Shown here in pieces: positions 9,065 through 18,600 of a stretch of DNA of 41,233 bases; position 1 is the first letter of the stretch; every line of letters begins with the position of its first letter. This stretch comes from an uncultured Granulosicoccaceae bacterium (GTDB lineage Bacteria > Pseudomonadota > Gammaproteobacteria > Granulosicoccales > Granulosicoccaceae). The DNA lies in assembly GCA_937928685.1 (NCBI GenBank), contig CALGJU010000086.1:1-41233 (forward strand), read 5' to 3'. The notes under the pieces were generated by a model. The model was not told where the DNA came from, ran no database searches, and saw only the letters and a program-made list of their open reading frames with translations. The position numbers and the translations under genes are program-made.

Positions 9065-10468
9065 TCAATCACTTGATCCACTCTCTACCTTATTTTCTAC
9101 AACAGATTCAAACTCTGCCAGTAAATCCATAAAGTTCTTCGGCACAAGATTCCGCACTTTTTGTACTATTAATGGCACCGGACTGGATGGTTCATGGACT
9201 TCAAAGAATTTTTGAATATCTTTAAGTGTTTGCACTACCTGACTTCGATCCTTGATTACATCAACCTCTAAAACACCTTCAGACTGGGAGGCAAACCCTG
9301 CTGCAACGTCTCCAGACTGATTCGAATCAACATTGCGATCAATCTCAAACCTCTCACCTTTCATAAAGCCATTAAAGCTATGCTCAAGCAGGAAGTTAAG
9401 AGGATCATCCTTTAACGTTGTCATGATCTCGCGAAAATTATCTTGATGTTGCGGAGCAAGCTCTCGCAAGATATCGAAAAAATTTTTATGCACCATCTGT
9501 CTTGCTCTAAATAGCAAAATGGGTACTGGACTGGAGGGTTCAAATTCTTGATAAAACAGCATCACGCTATCAAAAGCCCGTGCGACTGACTCTCTGTCTG
9601 CAAAGACGGTACTGTTTACCACCACGGTTGACGTTTGAGCCAACTCCTCGCCTACATCAGATTGCACTGATTCAGGCGCGGTCGTTACTTCTGTATTTAG
9701 CTCTGGTGCTTGTTCCGATTCTGCAAGCTTATCTCCTGCGTACTCGCGAAAAATAGACTGGCACTCTTGAACTTGCGCTTTTAGGTTAGCAAAAGATGGT
9801 GCGTCTGCTCCTATTTGCTCTGAAAGCAGACTATCCAATTTTGCACAATTATCAATAACCTGACTCATCGCTCCATCTACAGCTTTAAGATCCTCTTCAC
9901 TACTCTCTGTAAATGCGCCTCTGATCAAATTCGCGTTACATCGTTCCTTTTCTTCTTCTGTGCCTTCTTTCCTGCCAGAGGCAATGTCTATATCCCGCTT
10001 GGAAAAGGCACCAATATGCCGCACGCTAACCAACTCCAGGTCAAATAGCTGCTCAAGTGTTTTTGGATTGTCAGTTAGTTCTGTCAGTAGATTTTTTCGT
10101 TCCCACCAGGGATCATCCGGATCATCCTTGTCAGCTTCAGGATGGATGACGTCCCATTGCTCAGAGAAGATTGAGTGAGACAATGACAGCGCACCTGCAA
10201 GTCCCTGAAAGCCGGACTTACCCGCAGCAGCTTTCGAAAGCGACACAAACAATGATACATGACGAGCCTGACCAAGAAGGTCAGTGCAGATTTCAAGGGC
10301 TTTGTTGTAATCAGGGGGCTGAGGGGCAATTACCGAATCACCCATCTGGCTGCCGGCCTTGCCTTCAAGCGCCACCTGCATTTCCATGTAAGCTGGGTCT
10401 GACGAGATTTCGGCATTACCAGCAGATTGATCTGCTGTCAGCTTGTTATAGAGTCCTTCAAACTGCAA
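9065..10468 (-). CDS. tssA: T6SS cap/priming protein TssA with duplicated C-terminal module
   Basis: A TssA protein (ImpA N-terminal family) of about 467 residues. TssA proteins prime and guide tube/sheath polymerisation. The N-terminal ImpA domain is clear (a PDYNKALEICTDLL-like segment, then GLAGALSLSHSIFSEQWDVI and DDPDDPWWERKNLLTEL). The second half holds two tandem copies of the motif EPSSPVP, each preceded by a helix and followed by NF.D.L.E. They begin near nt 9,560 and 9,212 and are offset by 348 bp (116 residues). The start is a TTG: GGGAGG lies directly before a TTG at 10,474 and six bases before a second in-frame TTG at 10,468. I prefer the second on spacing. It is the first gene of the left arm. 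Confidence 0.93.
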   Translation of the reverse strand: MQFEGLYNKLTADQSAGNAEISSDPAYMEMQVALEGKAGSQMGDSVIAPQPPDYNKALEICTDLLGQARHVSLFVSLSKAAAGKSGFQGLAGALSLSHSIFSEQWDVIHPEADKDDPDDPWWERKNLLTELTDNPKTLEQLFDLELVSVRHIGAFSKRDIDIASGRKEGTEEEKERCNANLIRGAFTESSEEDLKAVDGAMSQVIDNCAKLDSLLSEQIGADAPSFANLKAQVQECQSIFREYAGDKLAESEQAPELNTEVTTAPESVQSDVGEELAQTSTVVVNSTVFADRESVARAFDSVMLFYQEFEPSSPVPILLFRARQMVHKNFFDILRELAPQHQDNFREIMTTLKDDPLNFLLEHSFNGFMKGERFEIDRNVDSNQSGDVAAGFASQSEGVLEVDVIKDRSQVVQTLKDIQKFFEVHEPSSPVPLIVQKVRNLVPKNFMDLLAEFESVVENKVESGSSD

Positions 10469-10658
10469 TTGCAACCTCCCTGTTGTTCTTGTTGAGTCTG
10501 TCCATGATCAACCAAAGGCCACGATATACCATCAGTGGCCCTCGAGTCTATATCTAACGGAGATTGCTACTCCGCTTACTGTTATTCGGCTGCCAGCAAC
10601 TAAACCACACTCCAAGTTACCTGCAATTGGAATATTACCTGCCTATTTTTTCCAGATC

Positions 10659-10687
10659 CGAAGTATATTTCACACTTACGAAGTATA
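10659..10687. promoter_or_regulatory. helically phased direct repeats, candidate regulator site
   Basis: Two identical nonamers CGAAGTATA start at 10,659 and 10,679. The 20-bp period is close to two turns of B-DNA, so both copies would face the same side of the helix. This is the arrangement expected for a dimeric or cooperative activator or repressor. They lie about 215-240 bp from the tagH start and about 190-220 bp from the tssA start. The regulator is unknown; only the repeat and its spacing are directly seen. Confidence 0.4.
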
Positions 10688-10763
10688 GTACAACCAGAAT
10701 TGGCAGCCATCATAACGCCAAATATTCGGTCAACATATCAAATCAACCATTATCTAACCGATA

Positions 10764-10793
10764 TTGCAGTATCCTCGACGTTGTAATTATAAT
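10764..10793 (+). promoter_or_regulatory. candidate sigma-70-type promoter for the tagH-tssJKLM arm
   Basis: A perfect -10 hexamer TATAAT occupies 10,788-10,793, with a weak -35 (TTGCAG, 3 of 6 matches) 18 bp upstream at 10,764-10,769. It would start transcription about 100 bases before tagH. The -10 match alone is not strong evidence in an A/T-rich spacer. Confidence 0.35.
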
Positions 10794-10900
10794 GACTCCC
10801 TAGCCATCTGTTAGCGGACCTGTCTATCTAGATCTATCTATCCTACTTCGAGTGCTACCGCGCACCATTTCAGTTAGTACAAACCAGCTATGCGTAAATA

Positions 10901-12280
10901 ATGTTATTAAAAATTCGAGCTATTTCATCGAATCCATCGATGACAATGAAAAAGGAGTACAGCTTCGAAAAATATCCCATCTTAATTGGGAGATCTTCTG
11001 CTTGCGACTTGACATTACCGGATGAAAACAAGTACGTGTCATCCAACCATGCTGAAATAACAGTATCAAACCAAAAATTTAGCCTAGCAGATACGAGTGC
11101 AAACGGAACTTTCATAAATAGTGCAGATACACCGGTAGGCCGTGGAAACACTATAGTGCTGTCTGATGGCGACATCATAAGCATGGGGGAATTCAGTCTA
11201 CATATCACTATCACCAATCCCCTGGAACTACCGGATCACTCAGACAATCCTTTCGCAGACGCCGCACACGCCGCTCCCTCTAACCAAATCTCCGATGACC
11301 CGTTCTCCAGTTTCGAAGAAAACGCAGGCACTGATAGCGCACCATTTAAAAACAATGACCACATAGATCGACTTGAGGATATTGGAATTGGTCCAAGTGC
11401 CTGGGATACGACCTCCACAGACCAATCAAACGATCCCTTTGCAGACTTTAACCAAAGCCCATCAAATTCAAAGGACTCTCTTTATAGTCCTGATTTCAAC
11501 ACGCCATCTTCAAATAATGCCGCGTCGAGTAAAACAACAGACGATACTGACGATACTGACGATACTGACGATGATTGGGCAGGTTGGATAGGCAGCATTC
11601 CAACCGAAGAGCCTGATAAAGCACCACTCGATCAACCTCCAGCAGGGAAATCACAATCAAACCCTCCAGTAACCCAGGCCTCGGATGATGTCCTGAACGC
11701 GCTACTGGAGGGTGCCGGCTTAAATCCGAATGATTTTGCAAATACCGACCGGGTTGCCCTTGCCAGACATATTGGCGGTATTCTTAAAAACAGCACCCTT
11801 AGCATGATGTTGTTACTGCGCTCAAGAGATGAAATAAAGAGTGCGATGCGTGCCGATGTCACTCTACTGGCAGCACAGAGCAATAGCCCGCTACAATTTT
11901 CGATGAGTGTTGAAGATGCCTTGAAGAAGCTGCTAACCCCGTCAGCCAGCACCGGTTTCTCAGATGCTAACAAGGCAATTGACAAAGGCCTGCAAGACAT
12001 CAAGATCCATCAGCTTGCCATGCTGGAAGCCATGCGATCAGCACTTCAAATTGCCCTATCGCATTTTGACCCGGAAGAATTAGCGCAGCAATCAAGGGAT
12101 GCCAGCCCGCTTGCATCAAGCCTACCGTTAGCGCGGGAGGCTAAGCTGTGGGAACAGTTTCAATCGCGCTATAATGATATAAAGCGTGAAACAGTCGACG
12201 ACTTTAGCGATCTGTTTGGCAAAGAACTTAGAAAAGCATACGAAAAAAGTGTAAAAGAATTGAAAGAACCAAAAAGCTAA
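10901..12280 (+). CDS. tagH: TagH/Fha: FHA-domain T6SS scaffold protein
   Basis: A 459-residue FHA-domain protein. In H1-type systems Fha1 is the substrate of the Thr kinase PpkA, and its phosphorylation triggers assembly. The FHA domain spans about residues 1-105, with the expected phosphothreonine-binding pattern GRS (30-32), a serine/histidine cluster SSNH (47-50) and NGT (68-70). An acidic Asp/Ser/Thr-rich linker (about 110-260) includes an Asp-Asp-Thr repeat. The C-terminal domain (about 265-400; LLEGAGLNPNDF, LLLRSRDEIKSAMR, FSMSVEDALKKLL, HQLAMLEAMRSALQ) is the conserved TagH C-terminal region. It is the first plus-strand gene; no strong ribosome-binding site precedes the ATG. Together with ppkA, pppA and tagR it indicates post-translational control. 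Confidence 0.95.
   Translation: MLLKIRAISSNPSMTMKKEYSFEKYPILIGRSSACDLTLPDENKYVSSNHAEITVSNQKFSLADTSANGTFINSADTPVGRGNTIVLSDGDIISMGEFSLHITITNPLELPDHSDNPFADAAHAAPSNQISDDPFSSFEENAGTDSAPFKNNDHIDRLEDIGIGPSAWDTTSTDQSNDPFADFNQSPSNSKDSLYSPDFNTPSSNNAASSKTTDDTDDTDDTDDDWAGWIGSIPTEEPDKAPLDQPPAGKSQSNPPVTQASDDVLNALLEGAGLNPNDFANTDRVALARHIGGILKNSTLSMMLLLRSRDEIKSAMRADVTLLAAQSNSPLQFSMSVEDALKKLLTPSASTGFSDANKAIDKGLQDIKIHQLAMLEAMRSALQIALSHFDPEELAQQSRDASPLASSLPLAREAKLWEQFQSRYNDIKRETVDDFSDLFGKELRKAYEKSVKELKEPKS
11541..11573 (+). repeat. 9-bp tandem repeat in the tagH linker
   Basis: The nonamer ACGATACTG is repeated three times in perfect tandem and then partly a fourth time. It encodes Asp-Asp-Thr repeats in the disordered acidic linker of TagH. 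The period is a multiple of three, so copy-number change would lengthen or shorten the linker without shifting the frame, and each unit adds one threonine. Confidence 0.8.
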
Positions 12281-12314
12281 ATACCACCTAAAATAGTCAG
12301 GTATTAGAGCGAAA

Positions 12315-12902
12315 TTGATCGCAAAGGAGCTGAGCACGATCAACACAAACAATGCATTACGACAAGATGCCTGTCGCACAGGAACCGTACAGATTGCTGC
12401 CTACTTTGCAGTAATTTCTATGGTCATCCTGCTAGCTGGCTGCAATCCCAAGGCCATACCTACCGTTATATTCCCTGCAAAGCCTGTCGTCACGCCTAAG
12501 CTCACTAAAAATGTCCCATCCATTGCTACAATTAACATTTTCGCCAAAGATATAGTAAACCCAGACGCTGACGGTGTAGCATCACCTGTCCAGGTTCGGG
12601 TTTATGTTACTGACGACCAAACAATATTTGAAGGAATCAGCTTTGAACAAGCATTCGAATTTGACAGCAGCACTTTTGGACTCAAGCCTAAACTTATAAA
12701 AACTCTGCAGCCTGATTCAATGGTCACTGTTGATATTGAAATTCCAGAAAAGCCATCAATCGTAGCAGTTGCTGCAGCTTTTCATGACATTGGCAAAACT
12801 GAGTGGCTTAGTCAGTTTGTTGTTGAAAAAAATCAGTCTCAAACCATCAGTTTTATTTTGTCCGATGGCGCCGTAACCAACGAACAGCACTATGGTAATT
12901 AA
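12315..12902 (+). CDS. tssJ: T6SS outer-membrane lipoprotein TssJ
   Basis: A 195-residue lipoprotein that anchors the TssJ-TssL-TssM membrane complex to the outer membrane. A hydrophobic stretch ends in the lipobox LAGC (Cys43), followed by a basic/proline stretch and a beta-rich TssJ domain with VQVRVYVTDDQTIFEG and SMVTVDIEIPEKPSIVAVAA. No in-frame ATG lies upstream of the signal peptide. The only standard start is a TTG at 12,315, but an AAAGGAG sequence lies inside the reading frame at about 12,323-12,329, pointing at non-standard codons (ACG at 12,336 or ATC at 12,339). The true N-terminus is therefore uncertain; the lipobox and mature protein are not. It lies 34 bp after tagH. Confidence 0.88.
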   Translation: MIAKELSTINTNNALRQDACRTGTVQIAAYFAVISMVILLAGCNPKAIPTVIFPAKPVVTPKLTKNVPSIATINIFAKDIVNPDADGVASPVQVRVYVTDDQTIFEGISFEQAFEFDSSTFGLKPKLIKTLQPDSMVTVDIEIPEKPSIVAVAAAFHDIGKTEWLSQFVVEKNQSQTISFILSDGAVTNEQHYGN

Positions 12903-12981
12903 CAAAATTAATAGTAATTAAGTAAAAACTATTATCGGCCAGTCGATATACCGTACTGAAGTAGAAGTCGAGGGAGCAGAC

Positions 12982-14319
12982 TTGTCAAAAAATAACCGAA
13001 CAGTGTGGTCAGAAGGAATGTTTCTTGGACCCCACCACTTTCAGCAGCACGATCGATATCTCCTGCATACCGTGGCAGGCATTAACTCTGCCAGTCAACC
13101 GTATCCAAACGGTTTATGTGAAATACAGATAGATCAACAAGCATTAGGTGAAGGGCGTTTTTCATTACTTGAGTGTCGAGGAGTATTTACCGACGGCACA
13201 CCGTTTTCGCTGCCAACTGACGCCCCTCTGCCTGAGCCCATTGACATCAGTACCGAGGAAATCGGCAAGGTGGTAATGGTTGGCCTACCTTTTGAATCAC
13301 ACGCAGAAAAAGATATTTCTGAAGGCCGTAGCCGTGAATCGTTCTCTCGCTACCTACTCCAGGATCAACAAGTATCAGACCGACAAACACCTGACTCAAG
13401 TAGTGAGGAAACGGTTTTCACTGCAAACTTGTGGGTGAGACTTCAACTTGAAGGGTCTGATGAAACTGCGTTTCACACTATTCCTGTAGGGAAAATTCAG
13501 GACGTCAAGGAAGATGGTACCGTCGTCTTGGACACGAATCATTACCCCTGTGCGATGGCGCTTGGTGCATCCAGCGGCCTGTATCGAGCCTGCAGAGAGA
13601 TTGACGTTTTGCTTTCACAACGTGCAAGTGATCTATCTTCCCGGCTCGGTCGACCAGATAGCGGTGATGCATCTCAACTTACTCAGTTTTTTATGCTGCA
13701 AATTATTAACCGTGCAAAACCACTGTTAAAACATTTACTTGCAACATCAGGCATACACCCGGAAATCTTATTTCGAGAGCTGGTTCAATTAGCTGGAGAA
13801 CTAGCTACCTTCTGCACGCCGAGCAAACTTGCACCTGATCTACCGGACTACAATCACCGCGACCAGCACGCTTGTTTTTATCCGGTACTAGCCAACATCC
13901 GTGAAAGTTTAAATTTCACAGTAGATCAAAAGGTCGCCCAATTTCCAGTGGAGCACATCAAGGGTGGAATATTTACCTGCACTATTCCAGAACTAAGTCT
14001 TTTTCAGGGGGCACGTTTCATACTCGCCGTCACTGCGCGTGTTCAACCAGAAAACCTCAGACATCAATTTCCACAACAAATCACCATATCGTCTCGAGAC
14101 AAACTACGTGACCTGGTAACTTCACACACGGCAGGGGTGCCGATAAGCCCTGTAGTGCAAGTGCCAAACAATATTCCAATGTATGATCAGTTCGTCTACT
14201 TCGAAATGGAGCATGGTACCGCTATGTGGTCCGAGATTTCGGTCACAGGCATTATCGCATTACACATTGCCGGAAATTTCCCAGACCTGCAGATGCAAAT
14301 GTGGACGATAAACCAATGA
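12982..14319 (+). CDS. tssK: T6SS baseplate/membrane-complex connector TssK
   Basis: A 445-residue TssK (ImpJ/VasE). It forms trimers that link the baseplate wedges to the cytoplasmic parts of TssL and TssM. The N-terminus VWSEGMFLGPHHFQQHDRYL is the invariant family signature. The middle has GASSGLYRACREIDVLLSQR, and the C-terminal neck/head domain is present to YFEMEHGTAMW. The start is a TTG at 12,982 with GGGAG five bases upstream; no ATG fits better. The stop overlaps the tssL start (ATGA), implying coupling. Length is typical. Confidence 0.96.
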   Translation: MSKNNRTVWSEGMFLGPHHFQQHDRYLLHTVAGINSASQPYPNGLCEIQIDQQALGEGRFSLLECRGVFTDGTPFSLPTDAPLPEPIDISTEEIGKVVMVGLPFESHAEKDISEGRSRESFSRYLLQDQQVSDRQTPDSSSEETVFTANLWVRLQLEGSDETAFHTIPVGKIQDVKEDGTVVLDTNHYPCAMALGASSGLYRACREIDVLLSQRASDLSSRLGRPDSGDASQLTQFFMLQIINRAKPLLKHLLATSGIHPEILFRELVQLAGELATFCTPSKLAPDLPDYNHRDQHACFYPVLANIRESLNFTVDQKVAQFPVEHIKGGIFTCTIPELSLFQGARFILAVTARVQPENLRHQFPQQITISSRDKLRDLVTSHTAGVPISPVVQVPNNIPMYDQFVYFEMEHGTAMWSEISVTGIIALHIAGNFPDLQMQMWTINQ

Positions 14320-15596
14320 GCGATGATCCATTTGCTGACGATTCTGACAAGACCGTATTAAAGCCCCGTTCGTCGGCAGCCGCACAGCCTGCCGCTCACG
14401 CTGCTAACTTCAACACAACACTGACTGCGGATGTTCTTTTGAGTGGGATCAACCCACTAGAGAAGGCAGCTTCAAGGCTTTTATCGATTCTGGTAACAAT
14501 AAAAACTGCCACCAGTCATCCCGCACCTAACCAGCTGCGCAATCAGATTTCGCAAGAAGTGGAGAACTTCAGGAATGAAGCCAAAACACTGGTAAAAGAT
14601 CCTAAGCAACTGACCATGGCTAGCTACGTACTGTGTACAGCCTTAGACGAAGCTGCATTTAATACGCCCTGGGGGCATGACTCTGACTGGCCGCAAAATA
14701 GTTTGCTGTCGTCCTTTCATGGAGAAGTGCGCGGCGGAGAGCGTTTTTTCGAACTACTGAAACGACTCGGCGCCTCCCCGAGTGAGAATATAGATTTATT
14801 AGAACTTATGTATGTCGTGCTGTCACTTGGCTATGAGGGAACCTACAAGATCGCTGAAAACGGTCAGGCGACCCTCCTCAAAGTACGTAAATGGCTTTAC
14901 GAAATACTACGTAAGTCTGATAGAGCAGCTCCAACGGGCTTATCTACCAATTGGGTTGGTGCAGGTGTCACAGAACGAACACTACCGAGACTGACATCTG
15001 TCTGGCTAATGCTTGCTGCAGCTGCAGCTATTTGTGCCGTTGCCATGGTGTCTTTTCAAATAAAGCTCGGGGAAAGAGCACAAAGCACTATTGGAAGCTT
15101 TCTCCCAATAAAAGCACAATCAGTCACCGCTAAAATACCGCCGCCCCCGCCTCCACCTGACCCAGTTTCCAGACCGACTATGACGGATCTTCTCTCAGCG
15201 GAAATTGCTTTGGGCCAACTAGGTGTTATTGAGTCGGCAGATAGAGCCCTGGTACGGTTGTTTGGTGACAACATGTTCGGTTCAGGTCGGGCTGACATTT
15301 CTGCAGATGCTATACCGATGATCAATCAAGTCGCCACCGCACTAGACCGCTATGACGGTACAGTTTTAATCACTGGTCATACTGACAATATACCTATCAG
15401 GCGTCCAGAATTCCCTTCCAACCTCGACTTGTCAGAGTCAAGAGCCAGATCTGTGCTGGAAATTCTGCAGCAATCAGTTATACGCTCAGAACGACTCATC
15501 GCCGAGGGTGTTGGTGACCTACAACCTTTAAACGATAACAGTACAAGGGAATTGCGTAGCCAGAATCGGCGAGTAGAAATAACCGTCTTCTATTGA
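14316..15596 (+). CDS. tssL: T6SS inner-membrane protein TssL with fused OmpA-like domain
   Basis: A 426-residue TssL of the long type. The cytoplasmic DotU domain spans about residues 35-205 (QLTMASYVLCTALDEAAFNT near 98-117 and HGEVRGGERFFELL near 135-148 are diagnostic). It is followed by one membrane helix (about 226-246), a proline-rich periplasmic linker, and a C-terminal OmpA-like peptidoglycan-binding domain (TGHTDNIPIRR, SESRARSVLEIL, QNRRVEITV). This fusion anchors the complex to peptidoglycan, so no separate TagL is needed. The frame is open to 14,226, but the start is the ATG at 14,316, which overlaps the tssK stop as ATGA and gives the usual acidic MSDDPFADD N-terminus. Confidence 0.95.
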   Translation: MSDDPFADDSDKTVLKPRSSAAAQPAAHAANFNTTLTADVLLSGINPLEKAASRLLSILVTIKTATSHPAPNQLRNQISQEVENFRNEAKTLVKDPKQLTMASYVLCTALDEAAFNTPWGHDSDWPQNSLLSSFHGEVRGGERFFELLKRLGASPSENIDLLELMYVVLSLGYEGTYKIAENGQATLLKVRKWLYEILRKSDRAAPTGLSTNWVGAGVTERTLPRLTSVWLMLAAAAAICAVAMVSFQIKLGERAQSTIGSFLPIKAQSVTAKIPPPPPPPDPVSRPTMTDLLSAEIALGQLGVIESADRALVRLFGDNMFGSGRADISADAIPMINQVATALDRYDGTVLITGHTDNIPIRRPEFPSNLDLSESRARSVLEILQQSVIRSERLIAEGVGDLQPLNDNSTRELRSQNRRVEITVFY

Positions 15597-15665
15597 AGCA
15601 TCGGTGGTAACAAAAATGGTCTCTACTCGAGCGCCAAGCTTAAGCTAAAGGAATAACTTAATAAC

Positions 15666-18600
15666 ATGCATCTTATTGCCAATTTATTTAAACAAAAATG
15701 GGCATCTTCGCTCGGCGTAGTAGGTGCGTTGAGTGTCTTCATCTGGTACTTGGGGCCACAGTTAAGATTTCCGGGCTTCGAACCTCTGCGTCCACCTGAG
15801 AATCGCCTTATTTGCATTGCAGTACTTCTTGTACTCTGGGCAATTTACGCAGTATTTTTGCGTTGGCGTGCAAAGAAAAACAATGATGAGATGCTTGATG
15901 CACTTGCGGAGGACGCAGGTGCCGGTGAAGTTCAGGCAGCGGAGGCAGCAGCTCTTCAAGGAAAGATGGAAGATGCTGTTGCTGTTCTTAAAAGCAAAGA
16001 TTTTTCCAAAACCGGCGGCAAGAAATTCATCTACGAATTGCCCTGGTACATGATTATAGGTCCGCCCGGCGCTGGAAAAACCACACTTCTGACAAATTCC
16101 GGCCTAAATTTTCCACTTGAAGAAACACACGGGAAATACTCGGTAAAGGGTGTAGGCGGAACACGCAATTGTGATTGGTGGTTTACCGATAAAGCCGTAC
16201 TGTTAGATACCGCCGGCAGATATACCACTCAAGACAGTGACTCAGAGGTAGATAAAAGTGCCTGGGAGACTTTCCTTAAACTTTTAAAGGATAACCGAAA
16301 AAGGCGTCCCGTCAACGGCATGCTGGTCGCCCTTGCTCTACACGACATCATCAACAACAACGAAGATCAGCTTATCCAAATGGCGAAAACAATACGTTTT
16401 CGGCTTGCTGAAATTCATGAAACATTTGGTATGTATCCACCGGTCTACTTTGTCATCACCAAGTGCGATCTACTGGCTGGTTTTTCAGATTATTTTGCAG
16501 GTTTCGACAGCGAGCAGCGTGATCAAGTTTGGGGATTTACACTCCCGCCGGACTACTCAGGTGACTTCAATACTCACGCCAAAGTTGAACTCGATTTACT
16601 ACAAAAGACGCTTTACCAGCAACTAACAACAAAGCTTGAAAACGAATCGTCTCAACCAAGGCGCGATAAGATCTATGGCTTCCCAATGCAATTCGCTGCG
16701 ATTCAAAACAAGCTACAACTTTTTACTGAACAGTTTGCCTCTGAATCACGTCTCCAAGGCAATATCTTTTTACGTGGCATCTATTTTACCAGCGCAACGC
16801 AAGACGGCTCAGCTCTGGATCAGGTAGTAAGCTCAGTTTCACAGAGCTTTGGCTTCGCAAGCAATAGAACCCAAAACAACACCGGCAGTGGAAAAAGCTT
16901 CTTTATAAATACCTTACTTGAAGACGTAATCTTTGGAGAAGCAGGCCTTGCCGGCACGAACCTCGCCGGTGAGAAACGTGCAAACCGCCTGCAAAAAATG
17001 GCCGCCGCCGCTATCGCGCTGGCCACCATCGGGTTGATCTCCGTATGGGGCATGTCACACCAAAAAAACGTTGCCATGATGGATGAGATCGTCTCATCTG
17101 CAGACAGCTTGAAATCCAACATAGACGAATTACCAACCGACAGTCTTGATTTACTGGAAATCTCCTCAATTCTAAATGATGCGCGCGCCCTTGATACCAC
17201 AGAAACCGATGAGGGCTTCTTACTTAAACGGACTGGCCTTTATCAAGGCAAAGCCATAGGATCACGGGCAACAAGAAAATATAACGAACTACTCATTGAC
17301 GGTTTGCTTGCGCGCCTCATGGTACGTCTTGAACATCAGATGCATGCTGAGTCTGAGAACAGCGAATTCCTTTTCGAAGCATTAAAAACTTATCAGATGC
17401 TGGACGATAGCGATCACTACAGTGCCCAAGATCTCATTGGATGGTTTCGTTTCGATTACGATCAGAATCTGCCTCGAAATATAGCAACGAGCAAGAAGAA
17501 CGAACTGATCAAACACACCGAACAGTTATTTCGCACAAAGCCACTGCGCCTGCCGCGCCCTCTTGATCGGGCACTTATTGACCAGTATCAGCAAGTAGCA
17601 GCTAATACACCGCTTGAAAAAAGAGCCTACTTCAGACTAAAACAAGATCACGCTGAAGTCGTCAACACATCAATAAAGCTCACGGACGAAGCGGGAAGCG
17701 ACCTGGCAAGAGCATTGGTACTTTCCAGTGACAAAACCTTCAACACATCAATACCCGGATTTTTTACCGTTGAAGCGTACCAAAACCGGTTCCTGCCTTC
17801 AGTGTCCAAAGTATCTGAAACTCTCACTAACGATGTTTGGGTGCTCGGACCGTATGCGACAACAGTCTCTGCCAACGATGCCACCGCACTCAAAGACAGC
17901 GTTACCCGCCAGTACTACGACGAATACATAAATCACTGGCAAACATTGCTTGAATCAATGTCACTCAGAAAAGCAAGCAATCTGCAGGAGCTCGCGCAGT
18001 TCCTCACACTGGTTACCGATTCAGACTCCCCACTAAAAAACCTGTTAATCGCTGTCAACAAGCAAACCACATTAAGCATTGAACCTCCACCAGAGGACAA
18101 AGACGCACCCGACAATAATTCAAGAACAGACAAACTAAAAGCACTTATAGGCGATAAAGCGCCGAATGAAGTAACCCAACCGCTAACAGACCCTGTCACT
18201 GAACACTTCGAACCGCTTCATACTCTTTTAGACAACTGGGAGACTAACGGCTCAAAGCTGGACAACATGCTGCAGCAACTAGCCGATCTGAACTTACAAC
18301 TGCTGCCCATGGCGACAACACCTGGGGCCGCTACCGATGTCAAGCTAGCCAGTGAACTGGCAGTGAAAATACAACAGCTCAGCGCGAAGGCAGAACGTCT
18401 CCCACCGACCGTGGCTAAACTGGTTAGCAGTTTAACAAATGATGTCAATGATGCGTCCAGCGGCGGCTATTGCGCCCAACTCAATGCGCTATGGGAGTCG
18501 GAAGTTTACCCGTTCTATGAAAGGGCATTGATCAACCGTTACCCAATAAGTCGACGGGCCACAAATGAAATCACGCTTGAGGACTTCGGCCGTTTCTTTG

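Larger units (their letters stand above)
10475..10900. promoter_or_regulatory. divergent intergenic control region between the two T6SS arms
   Basis: This is 426 bp without a credible gene between tssA (minus) and tagH (plus); it must hold promoters for both arms. Visible elements are: a perfect 6-bp inverted repeat GGCCAC/GTGGCC with a 12-base spacer (10,517-10,540); a small CGGAG/CTCCG stem (10,558-10,574), both in the tssA leader; two direct repeats CGAAGTATA exactly 20 bp apart (10,659 and 10,679); and a TATAAT box on the plus strand at 10,788-10,793. A short ORF at 10,564-10,803 has no ribosome-binding site and no recognisable protein features. I see no clear sigma-54 (GG-N10-GC type) promoter. 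Confidence 0.6.

Noticed and set aside
10564-10803. 79-codon ORF in the divergent spacer
   Set aside because: No ribosome-binding site and an unstructured-looking translation; the region is better explained as regulatory DNA.
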